The translations under genes and the position numbers were made by a program. The notes beneath the pieces are model-generated. The model ran no database searches and had not been told where the DNA came from. It saw only the letters and a list, made by a program, of their open reading frames with translations. Below, one piece after another: positions 1-8,502 of a stretch of DNA of 62,021 bases. The DNA is from Frigoribacterium sp. CFBP 13712 (GTDB lineage: Bacteria > Actinomycetota > Actinomycetes > Actinomycetales > Microbacteriaceae). Within the stretch, counting starts at the first letter, position 1. Each line of letters starts with the position of its first letter. The stretch spans positions 1-62,021 of the forward strand of contig NZ_JACYVH010000005.1 of the NCBI RefSeq assembly GCF_014842255.1, written 5' to 3'.

Positions 1-126
1 CTCGGTCGCGAGCACCGAAAACGGCGCATGGCGCGTCATCGTCCGATAGGGGATCGATCGGCGGGCACGTGTCGCTTCTGCCCGATGCGTCGCGTCTGGG
101 AAGCTGTCGATGACGACGGGGGCAAT

Positions 127-1101
127 GTGCGGCGAGTCTTGGTGTGGGTGATGGTGGTGGCCGCCGCCGGAGCTACGGCTGCAGTGTTCTTGGCGACGCA
201 GACCGCGTCTGCGACGCCATTGGTGTTCGTCGCGGCAGCATTCCCGCAGCTTGCATTCTTCGGGGTGGCCCTCGTTTCCATGGCGGTGGTCATCGCGGCG
301 ATCAGGGGTCGCCTCCGACTCGCCACGTCCGCAGGGCTAGTTGTCCTCGTCGTTAGTGCTGGCCTCGGAATCGTCTTGACGGCGGGAAGGCCGGCACCAT
401 CGACAACGGTGCCCACCGGATCCTCGTCGGCGGGGCAGCTACGAATCCTGTCGTGGAACACCAACCAACAAGACGTCTCAACCGAGCAGTTGGGCGCGTT
501 GATCAAAACCGAGCAAGCGAACGTCGTTGCTCTGCCTGAGTACTTCACGGCCGTGGCCGATGGAACTCTCGCCGGGCTCGCCCAAGAGCACGACATGCAG
601 ATCATCGGGACCGATTCATCCTCGGCGACGTTGCTGATCTCGAAGCATCTCGGCACATATTCGCTTGCCGACCAAGAAACGACACCGGCATGGGCTGGGT
701 TCGTCGCGACCTCAGACAATCCCCGCGCCCCCGCCTTGCTCGTGGCGCATCTGCAGCGTCCTTCATTGGTCGACTCAAGCATCTGGCAGAGCCACGTCGA
801 CTGGGCGCGGCAACAGTGCGCGGACCGACGGAACATCGTCGCCGTCGGCGACTTCAACGCCACCCTGGCAAATCTCGGCGGCGACCAGCTCGGCCCCTGT
901 CAGGATGCGGCCTCTGCTCTGGGCCTTGAGTCGACAGGCACCTGGCCCTCCGCTCTGCCAGCGTCTCTGGGCGCCCCGATCGACCACACCTTTTTCGGCC
1001 CAGGTTGGGAGCCCGTCGCCTTTGCAGTGCTCTACTCTCAGGCCACCCGAGGCTCAGACCACCGCCCCATCGTCACCGTGCTCAATCCGAACAGCTCGTA
1101 A
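127..1101 (+). CDS. Membrane-anchored endonuclease/exonuclease/phosphatase family protein
   Basis: Predicted phosphoesterase of the EEP (DNase I-like) fold held in the membrane by its N-terminus. About three hydrophobic segments fill residues 3-88, followed by a domain with the family hallmarks in order: ILSWNTNQ, ALPEYF (metal-binding Glu), VGDFNA and the final GSDHRPI. Substrate cannot be told; relatives cleave nucleic acids or phospholipid headgroups. The GTG at 127 is preferred because a G-run lies just upstream and the hydrophobic segment follows at once; ATGs at 28 and 85 in the same frame are alternatives. Base composition is a little less GC-rich than the sugar genes further on. It stands alone, followed by a gene-poor 400 bp. 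Confidence 0.8.
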   Translation: MRRVLVWVMVVAAAGATAAVFLATQTASATPLVFVAAAFPQLAFFGVALVSMAVVIAAIRGRLRLATSAGLVVLVVSAGLGIVLTAGRPAPSTTVPTGSSSAGQLRILSWNTNQQDVSTEQLGALIKTEQANVVALPEYFTAVADGTLAGLAQEHDMQIIGTDSSSATLLISKHLGTYSLADQETTPAWAGFVATSDNPRAPALLVAHLQRPSLVDSSIWQSHVDWARQQCADRRNIVAVGDFNATLANLGGDQLGPCQDAASALGLESTGTWPSALPASLGAPIDHTFFGPGWEPVAFAVLYSQATRGSDHRPIVTVLNPNSS

Positions 1102-1237
1102 CCCGTCTCAATAGGGGATGGGCCACCGAGACGCTCTGCTACTCCCCTCGCGACTCCCGCACGCGGTGCACTCGATAGCTGGCGCCGTAGATGAGCGCAG
1201 AAGCGTCGATCAAGACGGGTACCGCGGTTGCGCCGAC

Positions 1238-1488
1238 TTAGCCCAACCACAAAACGTCCCCGTGTGTGAGCATGAACACAGCAAGCATGAGTGTGAACGT
1301 GGCCAACACTGCCCACAGAAGCGCCGCTCTGGCACACCGGCTCGCCGACCGGAGGTGCTCGCCTGGGCCGCCGCGGACCTCCGGACCGCCGACTCCGAGG
1401 CAGGCGTCGTCGGATCGGGCACCGTCGTGGCCGTCACCGTGCGCGCGTAGCTCATCGAGCCCGCGGTCGGGCCGGCCGGAGGTGCCAC
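1238..1488 (-). pseudogene. Possible frameshifted remnant of a small membrane protein
   Basis: Between 1102 and 1510 there is no clean gene. On the minus strand one frame ends at 1238 with a convincing transmembrane stretch (ALLWAVLATFTLMLAVFML followed by a short tail), but that frame has no usable start codon upstream; the neighbouring minus frame supplies a start (MSYARTV near 1455) and a hydrophilic N-terminus. A single frameshift near 1320-1350 would join them into a single-span protein of about 75 residues. This may be decay or chance. The piece 1106-1135 also has a weak CGTCTC/GAGACG hairpin that could end the upstream gene. Confidence 0.25.
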
Positions 1489-1510
1489 GGGCTGAGCCGC
1501 GACGGGTGCC

Positions 1511-2437
1511 TCAGGCGCGCGGCTCGGCGAGGCTGAACAGCGCGACCACCTCGTCGAGGTCGCGACCCAGGACGAGGTCGAGAGACGCGACGTCGCGTTC
1601 GTCCCTCAGCTGCGCGATGACCGCGCCCGACGAGCCTTCGACAGCCCGGGCCCTGCCCGCGACCATAAGCTGGACCGGCTCGGCCCCGGCGCGCACGGGC
1701 GCGTCGGGCAGCGGGTCGAGACCGTCGGCGACGCGCCGGTCGAGGGCGAGCGCCGCCAGCACCCAGCGTTCCGCGAGGCCGACCGGGCGCAGCGACGCCA
1801 GGGGAGACCGGCGCCCCCGGCCGAAGACGACGATCATGCTGTCGCTGCGCTCGACCTGCCAGGCGACACCGCCGACGTCGAACCGGCAGAGCACGTCAGA
1901 GTGGAGGTCGACGACCGCCCCGAGATGCTCCAGCGCCCGCACGCACGTCGGGCCGAGCAGGCGCGCGGTCGTCGCGGCCTCGCGCTCCCGGCGCTCACGC
2001 TCGAGCACCGCACGGGCGAGCGGAGCGTGCTCGGCGGCGAGTGCTTCCCGGTCGAGCGGCGCACCCTGGGCGAGGCGCGCGTGCAGCCACGCCGGGTCGA
2101 GCCGACCGAGGTAGAGGAAGCGCACCTGGACGACCCCGGCTGGGTCTGACACGGTGAGGGGCCTGTCGGGGGCGAGCAGGGCGACGCCGTGGTCGAGCGA
2201 CCACACCGCGACGACCGTTCCGTCGACGACGGCCACCCATGACCAGCCCTGTACGCGAACGTCGGGGCTGCTGCGCTCGACCACATCGCCGACGAGCGAC
2301 CCTGCCCGGACCCGCAGCTCGCGATGGTGCGACTGGGCGTCGTCGCCCATCGACACGCTCTCCCGGTTGACGACGACGACGAACTCCGCGGGCACGTCGC
2401 TCGACGCCGCGCCGACGAGCCGAGACCAGATCCCCAT
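1511..2437 (-). CDS. Hypothetical protein, 308 residues
   Basis: Not recognised. A soluble-looking protein with no signal peptide or membrane span. The first 140 residues look beta-rich (VVVVNRESV, WSWVAVVDGTVVAVWSL, VVQVRFLYLG), then an Arg/Glu-rich helix near 150-170 (ERERREREAATTARLL) leads into a second mixed region. A TAGCGT hexamer lies at 2445-2450, seven bases before the ATG, which suggests a leaderless transcript. It is divergent from the next gene. High third-position GC across the full length supports it being real. Confidence 0.6.
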   Translation of the reverse strand: MGIWSRLVGAASSDVPAEFVVVVNRESVSMGDDAQSHHRELRVRAGSLVGDVVERSSPDVRVQGWSWVAVVDGTVVAVWSLDHGVALLAPDRPLTVSDPAGVVQVRFLYLGRLDPAWLHARLAQGAPLDREALAAEHAPLARAVLERERREREAATTARLLGPTCVRALEHLGAVVDLHSDVLCRFDVGGVAWQVERSDSMIVVFGRGRRSPLASLRPVGLAERWVLAALALDRRVADGLDPLPDAPVRAGAEPVQLMVAGRARAVEGSSGAVIAQLRDERDVASLDLVLGRDLDEVVALFSLAEPRA

Positions 2438-2549
2438 GACGGCGACGCTACCGGCCGATCAGCCCAGCGGCTCCGGAGACGCCTACGTACTGAAGAGATC
2501 GCCTAATCTGGGCACCCCTGTCGACCCGTTTTCACCGAGAGGAGACACG

Positions 2550-3056
2550 ATGATCGAGCAAGAGCACTCATCACCACGGCGAGCACTCGAGGTGCCGCTG
2601 GGCGCTCCCGTGTTCGTCCAGGCGCTGCGGTACACGGCCATGTACGGAGCGAAGCCGTTCCCCGAGGCTCTGCTGATCTACCTGGACAACGGCGCGTACA
2701 AGATCCTCTCGCCCGGCGAGGAGCATTACGGGAGCTACGTCTCCGCGACCGACCCGGCCGCCCCACCCCGTCACGTGGCGTTCGTGTCCTGGCCCTCCGA
2801 AGACTGGGGGCGGAACGTCGCCTCGCACACGCTGACGTTCGACCAGGACACGGGGGCGTTCGTGCAGTCTCTCGTCCTGCCCGGAGATGCGGTGCCGCGC
2901 GCGCAGCACGGCTACGCGCACAGCGTGGACATCCCGCTGACGGGCCTCATGGAGGCCACGTGGCACGAACTCCGAGCGGCCTGCGCTCCCGTCTTCGACC
3001 GTCTGCAGGCACAGACCGACCCTCGCCGCGACGAAGGGTCCCTCGACCTCCCGTAG
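2550..3056 (+). CDS. Hypothetical protein, 168 residues
   Basis: Not recognised. A small soluble protein; the start is fixed by a strong GAGAGGAG ribosome site eight or so bases before the ATG at 2550 (the frame is open further upstream but lacks such a site). The sequence has scattered aromatic residues (ALLIYLDNGAYKIL, HYGSYVSATD, SWPSEDWGRN) and no cysteine-based or catalytic motif. It runs towards the efflux gene on the other strand, leaving about 100 bp between the stops with no strong hairpin. Confidence 0.65.
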   Translation: MIEQEHSSPRRALEVPLGAPVFVQALRYTAMYGAKPFPEALLIYLDNGAYKILSPGEEHYGSYVSATDPAAPPRHVAFVSWPSEDWGRNVASHTLTFDQDTGAFVQSLVLPGDAVPRAQHGYAHSVDIPLTGLMEATWHELRAACAPVFDRLQAQTDPRRDEGSLDLP

Positions 3057-3159
3057 GTCGACACGACTCGCGTTCACGAGGGTGATCCAGGCCGTGTGAT
3101 CGTGCGACTCCTCGATCCCGGCCACGGCTCAGCCGGCACCGGCACCGGCGCCGGCACCG

Positions 3160-4377
3160 TCACCTGACCCGCCGCGACGCCCAGACCTGCGCGCCGAGAC
3201 CGACCGCGATGAACCCCAGCATGAGGGCGCCCATCACGACGGCCGTGCCGCCGAGGGAACCGGCGAGCGGTGTGGCCGCTCCGCCCAGGCCAAACTGCAG
3301 CCCGCCGACGAGGGCCGCCGCCGTGCCGGGGGAGCGATGGCCGAGCGCCTGCGTCAGCGTGATGGACCCGGGGATCACCCACCCCCACCCCGCCGTGACG
3401 ATCGCCAGCGCCGGCCACACGAGCGCCGGCCCGGCACCCGAGAGAGCCCCCACGAGCACCAGCAGCGACCCCGTCGCGCAGACCGCGAGCCCGACGGTGA
3501 AGAGGTGGTCCTCGTCGAATCGCCCGATGAGCCGTCGGAACACCAGCGTCGACGCGATCATGCACGACGCGTTCGAGGCGAAGACGAGCGTGTAGAGCCC
3601 CTCGCCGAATCCGTACTCCTGCTGAAAGACGAACGACGACGTCGAGATGTACGAGAAGAAGCCGATCGTCGCCGCGCACCCGGTGATCAGATACCAGCGG
3701 AACCGTGCGATCCCGAGCAGACCGCGCATCCTTCGCAGCGACGCACCCAACGAGGCTCCGCCTTCAGGAGGCGCGGTGAGGGTCTCCGGAAGCAGTCGCG
3801 CCGCCGCGATGGCCAGCCCCGACCCCAAGACCGCCAGCACGACGAACGTGATGCGCCACGACCCGGCCGCCAGCACGGCGCCGCCGACGAGCGGGGCCAC
3901 GACCGGGCCGACCGAGTTGATGGCCGCCAGGGTGGCGAAGAGGCGGCTCCGGGTGGTGCCCGTCGTCGAGTCGCCGACCATCGCGCGGGCCGCGACGGAG
4001 CCCGCCGCGCCTCCTAGTCCTTGGAGCACCCGGGCCACGACGAGGGTGCTCGCGTCGGGTGCCACCGCGCAGGCGACCGAGGCGAGCGCGAACACCGACA
4101 TGCCGACGAGGACGATGCGCCGGCGACCCGTGCCGTCGCTGAGCGGGCCGATGACGATCTGCCCCAGCGCGAAGCTGACGAGGAAGGCCGTGAGGCTGAG
4201 CTGCACCTGCGCGGTCGAGGCTCCGAGGTCGCGGGCGATGGCCGGCAGACCGGGGATGTACATGTCGGTCGCGAACGGCGAGATGCCGACGATGAGCGCG
4301 ATGGTGAGGACCGCACCGCGCCCTCCGGGGGCCGGGGCGGCAGCGCGGGGCCGGGAGACGTCGTCGTCGCTCATCAC
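3160..4377 (-). CDS. Bcr/CflA family multidrug efflux MFS transporter
   Basis: Proton-driven export pump of the major facilitator superfamily, DHA1 Bcr/CflA group, in the inner membrane. Twelve hydrophobic segments fill the 405 residues. The first helix carries the typical FATDMYIPGLP, the loop 2-3 motif A reads GPLSDGTGRR, and GLGGAAGSVAARAMV follows in helix 4-5. Usual length for the family. The GTG at 4377 and the ATG at 4374 are both possible; a TAGGCT hexamer at 4383-4388 fits a leaderless start. The substrate is unknown. An exact copy of the repeated 10-mer GGAGGCGCGG lies inside it at 3767. Confidence 0.88.
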   Translation of the reverse strand: MMSDDDVSRPRAAAPAPGGRGAVLTIALIVGISPFATDMYIPGLPAIARDLGASTAQVQLSLTAFLVSFALGQIVIGPLSDGTGRRRIVLVGMSVFALASVACAVAPDASTLVVARVLQGLGGAAGSVAARAMVGDSTTGTTRSRLFATLAAINSVGPVVAPLVGGAVLAAGSWRITFVVLAVLGSGLAIAAARLLPETLTAPPEGGASLGASLRRMRGLLGIARFRWYLITGCAATIGFFSYISTSSFVFQQEYGFGEGLYTLVFASNASCMIASTLVFRRLIGRFDEDHLFTVGLAVCATGSLLVLVGALSGAGPALVWPALAIVTAGWGWVIPGSITLTQALGHRSPGTAAALVGGLQFGLGGAATPLAGSLGGTAVVMGALMLGFIAVGLGAQVWASRRVR

Positions 4378-4398
4378 GTCGAAGCCTAGCTACGCGCC

Positions 4399-5196
4399 TC
4401 AGAACGCCGACGATTCCAGGGTCCCGACGCGACGGGCGCGTCGCTCGAAACGCCCCCAGACGACGACCGCCGCGATGACCCAGACGACTCCGGTGCCGAG
4501 AGCGAGGGCGTAGTCGCCCCAGAACCCCTCCGACATCCCTTCGTCGACGCCGGTCCTCCCGGCTTCGATGAGGTTCGCGAGGGGAATGACACGCGCTACG
4601 AGATCTATCGGGTGCCACAGCACGCTCAGGGGGGCGACGACCCCGGCCGCCAGGGGCAGCACGTACTCTGCGATGTTGGACAGAAGCAAGCTGTCGCGGA
4701 GGGAGAGGCTGGCGGCACCGATGAGGAAGCCGATGCCGATGGCAGCCGGTGCGACGCCGATGAGCACCAGGGCGATGATGCCCCAGCTGTCTGAGCGGCC
4801 CGACGGCTGGACCACCATGAGGGTCGCGAGGAGACCGACGGTCGCGACCAGGACGCCCAGGCCGGCGACGACGGTGAAGCGACCCAGCCACGAGGCGACG
4901 GTTCCGTGCGGGGCGATGAAGAGGACCGGGGTCGTCCCCTCGAAGCGATCCTCTGCGACCAGGGTGGCGACGGCGACGCTCGCGGCGACCGAACCGACGC
5001 CGACCGACGCGGCGAGGGCGTCGCCCGCATCAGGATCGGCGGCCCCGGCACCGCTCGCCATGGCGAGGTAGAACATCGACGTCAGCAGCGGGATCACCCC
5101 GAGGCGGACCGCTCGAACGGTCGGACTGATCGACTCGGGCAGCGCCCGCCATGCGATGACCATCGCCGCGCGGTAGGTCGAACCTGCGCCCGTCAT
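4399..5196 (-). CDS. ABC-2 type permease, second subunit of the peptide-locus exporter
   Basis: Membrane subunit of an ABC-2 type exporter, 265 residues with about six hydrophobic segments (for example LGVIPLLTSMFYLAM, VAGLGVLVATVGLLATLM, LALGTGVVWVIAAVVVW). Its ATG at 5196 overlaps the stop of the preceding permease gene by the ATGA arrangement, so the two are translationally coupled; an apparent much longer frame upstream is only open sequence inside that gene. It is the last gene of the minus-strand operon that begins with the small peptide at 8202. It should dimerise with the other permease and use the ATPase encoded at 5927-6901. The substrate is not known from sequence; the peptide is the inferred candidate. 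Confidence 0.82.
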   Translation of the reverse strand: MTGAGSTYRAAMVIAWRALPESISPTVRAVRLGVIPLLTSMFYLAMASGAGAADPDAGDALAASVGVGSVAASVAVATLVAEDRFEGTTPVLFIAPHGTVASWLGRFTVVAGLGVLVATVGLLATLMVVQPSGRSDSWGIIALVLIGVAPAAIGIGFLIGAASLSLRDSLLLSNIAEYVLPLAAGVVAPLSVLWHPIDLVARVIPLANLIEAGRTGVDEGMSEGFWGDYALALGTGVVWVIAAVVVWGRFERRARRVGTLESSAF

Positions 5197-5930
5197 GCCA
5201 GCGCCAGCGTTCCGTCTCGACGCGCTCGACGGAGCGCCGTGATCAGCAGAACCCACGCGGCCGTAGCCCACAGCGCGGACATCCCCACCGACTCGAGGAG
5301 CCACACGAGAGCGACGGACCCCGTCGAGTGCCCGACGGCGACCGCCCCCACGAGCGGATGGATCGCCGCTACCGGAACGATCCACCACGGGAATGACGAC
5401 AAGGGGACGACGATCCCGCTGAGCAGCCAGATCGGGGTCAGGAGCAGCGGCTCCAGCACAGTCGCCGAGCGTGAGACCAGGAAGAACGCGGCCAGGACGA
5501 GGGCGGAGCTCATGCAGGCAAGGAACGACGCGGCCAACGAGACCAGGTCGCGGAGATCCACGTGCACGTGACCCGTCACGGCGAGCTGCAACCCGAGCGC
5601 GAGGGGGATGCCGAGGAGTCCGATGGTCGCCGCCGCCGCACACAGGCTCCCGAAGACCACGCCCGGGCGGAGGGTGCTCAAGGCCATGTGCTCGAGGGTG
5701 CCCTGGAAGCGCTGGTAGCTGATGATGCCGACAGCGGTCGTGGTCGTCGCCCAGATGCCGGCGATGGAGCCCTCGAGCCACAGCGAGGCCGTCAGGGGGG
5801 TGTCGGCACCGAGGGAGCCGAGGACACGGAGGGCGACGAAGATGCATGGTGCGACGAGCGCCTGCTGCAGGAAGAAGGGCGTCCGCAGGAGCTGCCGGGC
5901 GTGGAACAGCGTGATTCGAAGCCCGTTCAC
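5193..5930 (-). CDS. ABC-2 type permease, first subunit of the peptide-locus exporter
   Basis: Integral membrane protein of 245 residues with about six spans, resembling ABC-2 permeases of ABC exporters; the conserved stretch before the last spans reads LLTPIWLLSGIVVPLSSFPWW, a usual hallmark (SG followed by a short amphipathic loop). It begins within the last codons of the ATPase gene (4-base overlap) and ends in a 4-base overlap with the next permease. The two permeases are distantly alike in layout rather than copies, pointing to a heterodimeric channel. Works in the cytoplasmic membrane. Confidence 0.83.
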   Translation of the reverse strand: MNGLRITLFHARQLLRTPFFLQQALVAPCIFVALRVLGSLGADTPLTASLWLEGSIAGIWATTTTAVGIISYQRFQGTLEHMALSTLRPGVVFGSLCAAAATIGLLGIPLALGLQLAVTGHVHVDLRDLVSLAASFLACMSSALVLAAFFLVSRSATVLEPLLLTPIWLLSGIVVPLSSFPWWIVPVAAIHPLVGAVAVGHSTGSVALVWLLESVGMSALWATAAWVLLITALRRARRDGTLALA

Positions 5931-6901
5931 GGCGCTGATGTCCCGACTCGTTCTCGATGCGTCCGCAGGAAGGCCAGGTACGCCTCCTCCAGGGTCGTCG
6001 GTCTCGTGACGGAGGCCCGGACGTCGGCCAGGGAGGCGAGGAAGGCCGGTGCGGCGGGATCACGGCCGTGCTCCCAGACGAGGTCGACGTACCAGAGTCC
6101 CCGCCGCTCCTCGCTGATGATGTCCGCTGTTCCGAGGACGGACCGGAACATAGGCCGGGGATCTGCCCGCGACTCGACGGTGAGGGTCGTCACGGTGCCG
6201 ATCCCCGCGCGGGCCGCGATGTCGGAGGGGGCCCCCTCCGCGACGACGAGACCATCCGAGATGATCACGATGCGATCAGCGAGGTCGTCGGCGTCGGTGA
6301 GATCGTGCGTGGTCAGAAGGACCGCCTTGCCCGAGGCCCGCAGCTCACGGATCAGCCCGCGGAGGTCTTCGGCGCCTTCAGGGTCGAGCCCGATGGACGG
6401 CTCGTCGAGGAGGATGAGCTCGGGCTCTGCGAGGAGCGCTCTCGCGAGATGCAGGCGTTGCCTCATGCCCCTGGAGTAGGTCTCGACCCTGCTGTCTCGA
6501 CGATCGGAGAGGCCGACGCGGGCGAGCACCTCGACGATCCGCTGCCGTAGGGCGCGTCCGTGTACTCCCTGGAGCTCCCCGAAGAAACGGAGGTTCTCGA
6601 CGGCACTGGCCCGCATGTAGAAGCCCCGGTCGCCTCCGAGCACCAGCCCCAGGTGACGGCGAGCTGCGCGAGGGTCGGCGACAGCATCGATGCCTGCGAC
6701 TCGGACGGAGCCGCGCGTGGGCTCGAGCAACGTCGCCGCCATCTTGACCGTGGTGGTCTTGCCGGCGCCGTTCGGGCCGAGGACGGCGACGACTTCGCCG
6801 GCGCCGATGGAGAGGTCGACCCCGCGGACAGCCTCGATCGATCCTGCCGACGTCCGGAAGCTGCGTCGTGCCTCTCGCACGTCGAGGATCGGGTCGCTCA
6901 T
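5927..6901 (-). CDS. ABC transporter ATP-binding protein of the peptide-locus exporter
   Basis: ATPase that powers the two permeases downstream. Walker A GPNGAGKTT (about residues 41-49), signature YSRGMRQRL, Walker B LILLDEPS and the switch histidine in TTHD are intact. After the nucleotide-binding domain a C-terminal extension of about 100 residues (from about 225) contains a small beta-rich module, as in ABC-2 type drug or antibiotic exporters (DrrA/NatA-like). It overlaps the upstream TPR gene stop by four bases. No peptidase C39 domain is present, so any leader removal on a peptide substrate would need another protease. Confidence 0.88.
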   Translation of the reverse strand: MSDPILDVREARRSFRTSAGSIEAVRGVDLSIGAGEVVAVLGPNGAGKTTTVKMAATLLEPTRGSVRVAGIDAVADPRAARRHLGLVLGGDRGFYMRASAVENLRFFGELQGVHGRALRQRIVEVLARVGLSDRRDSRVETYSRGMRQRLHLARALLAEPELILLDEPSIGLDPEGAEDLRGLIRELRASGKAVLLTTHDLTDADDLADRIVIISDGLVVAEGAPSDIAARAGIGTVTTLTVESRADPRPMFRSVLGTADIISEERRGLWYVDLVWEHGRDPAAPAFLASLADVRASVTRPTTLEEAYLAFLRTHRERVGTSAP

Positions 6902-8061
6902 GCGCTTAGCCGGAGGACCCCGGACGGGTCCATCGACAGACGTTCAAGAACCGCCTGAGCGGCCGCATCGTCGCCGGCGCGGGCATGAGCGGCCACCAGG
7001 TTCCGTCGGACGCTGGTCAACCGGCTCGGAGCCCCCTCGTCGATGATGATGGCTTCTGCTTCGGTCAGGAGTGCTGCGGCGTCAGACCATCGACCACATC
7101 GGTAGTGGAGATAACCCGCCAGCGCCATCGCCTCTGAGATCGACTCATTGTGGTGCGCACGTGTCCAGGCCAGGTGCTCATCGAGCTTCAGGCTGGCGAC
7201 TTGCAGACGGTGTTCGTCCTGCGCGGTCAACTGAGCCCTGTTGACCCGGACCTGAGCCAGGTACCGGCGACGGTGGTCGTCGTCGACCATGACGACATCG
7301 CCTTCGTCGAGGTGGGCCTCTGCTTCCAGGAGGAGACGGGCCGCCTCTACCTCGGCACCACGGTGCACCGACGTCAGCGCCTCAAGATTGAACGTGACTC
7401 CTGCCAGCGCGCTTCTGTCGGCGGGGGCGAGTCGACGTTGTTGGACTGCGCGGTCGAGACGGCGTCGTTCGGCCCGAAGGATCGCAGCGGCCTGCTCGTG
7501 TTGCCCTCGCCGCTTCGTCAGCCAAGCGGCGCGTCGCACCGTGCTCATGCAGGACTCGGCGTCGGTGACCCATGTCGCCGCGGTGAGATGAGCGAAGACT
7601 CGCTCGGTGCGGTCGTCTCGGATCGCCGCCAGGGCTGTGCCCAGATACGTCAGCGAACGGAGGGTTGCGGGGAGCTTGTCGGAATCGACGATGAATTGGG
7701 CGAGAGCACCGGCATCGTCCCAGAGCCCGGCGAAGTTGATCATGCAGTCCAGATGCCCGGCGAGGTCTGCGTCGGACAGCTCGCCGGCGATCCAAGCGCG
7801 GGAGACGCTGTCCGGCCGGAAAGCGCTCCGTGCCTCAATCGCATCGACCCCCACTAGCCTCGCCGCGTCGACGAGGTATTGCCCGGGGTCGTCGCTCCGG
7901 CGGAGTCCGAGATCACTCGCGTAGTTCGGGGCCCGGTGCGTGCGGGTCAGGGGAACCGCCGCCAAGCGTGCGATGGCGGAACGTTCACGAAGCGCTGGCG
8001 TGACCGCGCCATCAACAGAGGACAGGTGATCAGCGAGTCGGGTCAGAGTTGTTTCGAGCAT
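6898..8061 (-). CDS. TPR-like helical repeat protein of the peptide locus
   Basis: A 387-residue all-helical protein without signal peptide or membrane span. The second half has degenerate helix-turn-helix repeats like TPRs (AWLTKRRGQHEQAAAILRAE, LHYRCGRWSDAAALLTEAEA, RNLVAAHARAGDDAAAQAVL). No catalytic motif and no clear DNA-binding domain were seen. Start at ATG 8061, with GGAAG about ten bases upstream. It follows the 26-residue peptide gene and its hairpin, and overlaps the ATPase gene by ATGA. TPR proteins that bind short peptides (Rap, PlcR, Rgg types) are a known theme, so a role as peptide sensor, chaperone or immunity factor is inferred, not shown. Confidence 0.72.
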   Translation of the reverse strand: MLETTLTRLADHLSSVDGAVTPALRERSAIARLAAVPLTRTHRAPNYASDLGLRRSDDPGQYLVDAARLVGVDAIEARSAFRPDSVSRAWIAGELSDADLAGHLDCMINFAGLWDDAGALAQFIVDSDKLPATLRSLTYLGTALAAIRDDRTERVFAHLTAATWVTDAESCMSTVRRAAWLTKRRGQHEQAAAILRAERRRLDRAVQQRRLAPADRSALAGVTFNLEALTSVHRGAEVEAARLLLEAEAHLDEGDVVMVDDDHRRRYLAQVRVNRAQLTAQDEHRLQVASLKLDEHLAWTRAHHNESISEAMALAGYLHYRCGRWSDAAALLTEAEAIIIDEGAPSRLTSVRRNLVAAHARAGDDAAAQAVLERLSMDPSGVLRLSA

Positions 8062-8084
8062 CGGTGCACTTCCAAAGACGAGAA

Positions 8085-8114
8085 AGGCGGGTGCAGTTCG
8101 TTCTGCACCCGCCT
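8085..8114 (-). terminator. Hairpin with T-rich tail between peptide gene and TPR gene
   Basis: Perfect 12-base-pair stem (AGGCGGGTGCAG and its complement) with a six-base loop, starting eight bases after the peptide stop codon. On the transcribed (minus) strand it is followed by TTTCTCGTCTTT. This has the form of an intrinsic terminator placed inside an operon: it would stop most transcripts after the peptide and let a fraction continue into the exporter genes. Confidence 0.75.
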
Positions 8115-8121
8115 GATGGTT

Positions 8122-8202
8122 CTAGTGACGCCAGCCGACCTGGCTGATTCTGAAGACTGCCGTGGTGTTCTCGAGCTCACGGACGATGGTCGCGATATCC
8201 AT
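8122..8202 (-). CDS. Small peptide gene, 26 residues; candidate secreted peptide precursor
   Basis: A very short gene: ATG at 8202, TAG at 8124-8122. The product starts MDIATIVREL and ends SQVGWRH; it has no cysteine, no double-glycine leader motif and no signal peptide. Three things support translation: a near-perfect ribosome site (GAGAGGAGG, six bases from the ATG), a strong promoter just upstream, and an intrinsic-terminator-like hairpin directly after the stop. It heads an operon with a TPR-like protein and an ABC exporter, the usual layout for exported or signalling peptides, but no modification enzyme is in sight. The charged middle (RELEN) and aromatic/basic tail (GWRH) might be leader and core. 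No family was recognised. Confidence 0.7.
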   Translation of the reverse strand: MDIATIVRELENTTAVFRISQVGWRH

Positions 8203-8232
8203 AGTTTCCCTCCTCTCATGTCAATACGAACG

Positions 8233-8261
8233 ACCGTAAGAGATATCGGATGCTATGTCAA
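8233..8261 (-). promoter_or_regulatory. Strong housekeeping-type promoter of the peptide operon
   Basis: On the minus strand a consensus -35 TTGACA (8261-8256) is followed after exactly 17 bases by TACGGT (8238-8233). The start of transcription would fall about 25 bases before the peptide ATG. It is the best -35 match in the window and stands in a locally AT-richer patch. Confidence 0.7.
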
Positions 8262-8456
8262 GGGGTCATGCGATCGACACCTGCACGTAGGGCGTCGATC
8301 TCGCGATGCCCGATGCGACGTCGGTTGCCGTCGGCATCACCGGTGGGGATGTCGACAGCCGCGTCGGCGAACGCCTGCTCGAGACCACAGTGGATGCGAT
8401 GCACAGTGCAGGCGGCCTCGTCTTCACGCGAACATCGGCTGACCCCGAGCGCGACG
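8262..8456. other. Gene-free stretch upstream of the peptide operon
   Basis: About 195 bp with coding-like composition but no clean gene on either strand. A minus frame ending at 8258 reads as plausible protein (for example CGLEQAFADAAVDIPTGDAD) but lacks a supported start and its stop overlaps the peptide promoter; a plus frame from 8306 runs through the terminator hairpin. Probably the eroded end of a former gene. Confidence 0.4.
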
Positions 8457-8485
8457 AAGGGGCGGGCGCACTGCGCCCGCCCCTT
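8457..8485. terminator. GC-rich hairpin terminator
   Basis: AAGGGGCGGGCGCA and its perfect complement, almost back to back, so a stem of ten or more base pairs with a small loop. It lies 18 bases beyond the stop of the minus-strand membrane protein gene and has TTCTTCT on the plus-strand side, so it may work in both directions. Confidence 0.65.
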
Positions 8486-8502
8486 CTTCTAGACCCGGAG
8501 GG

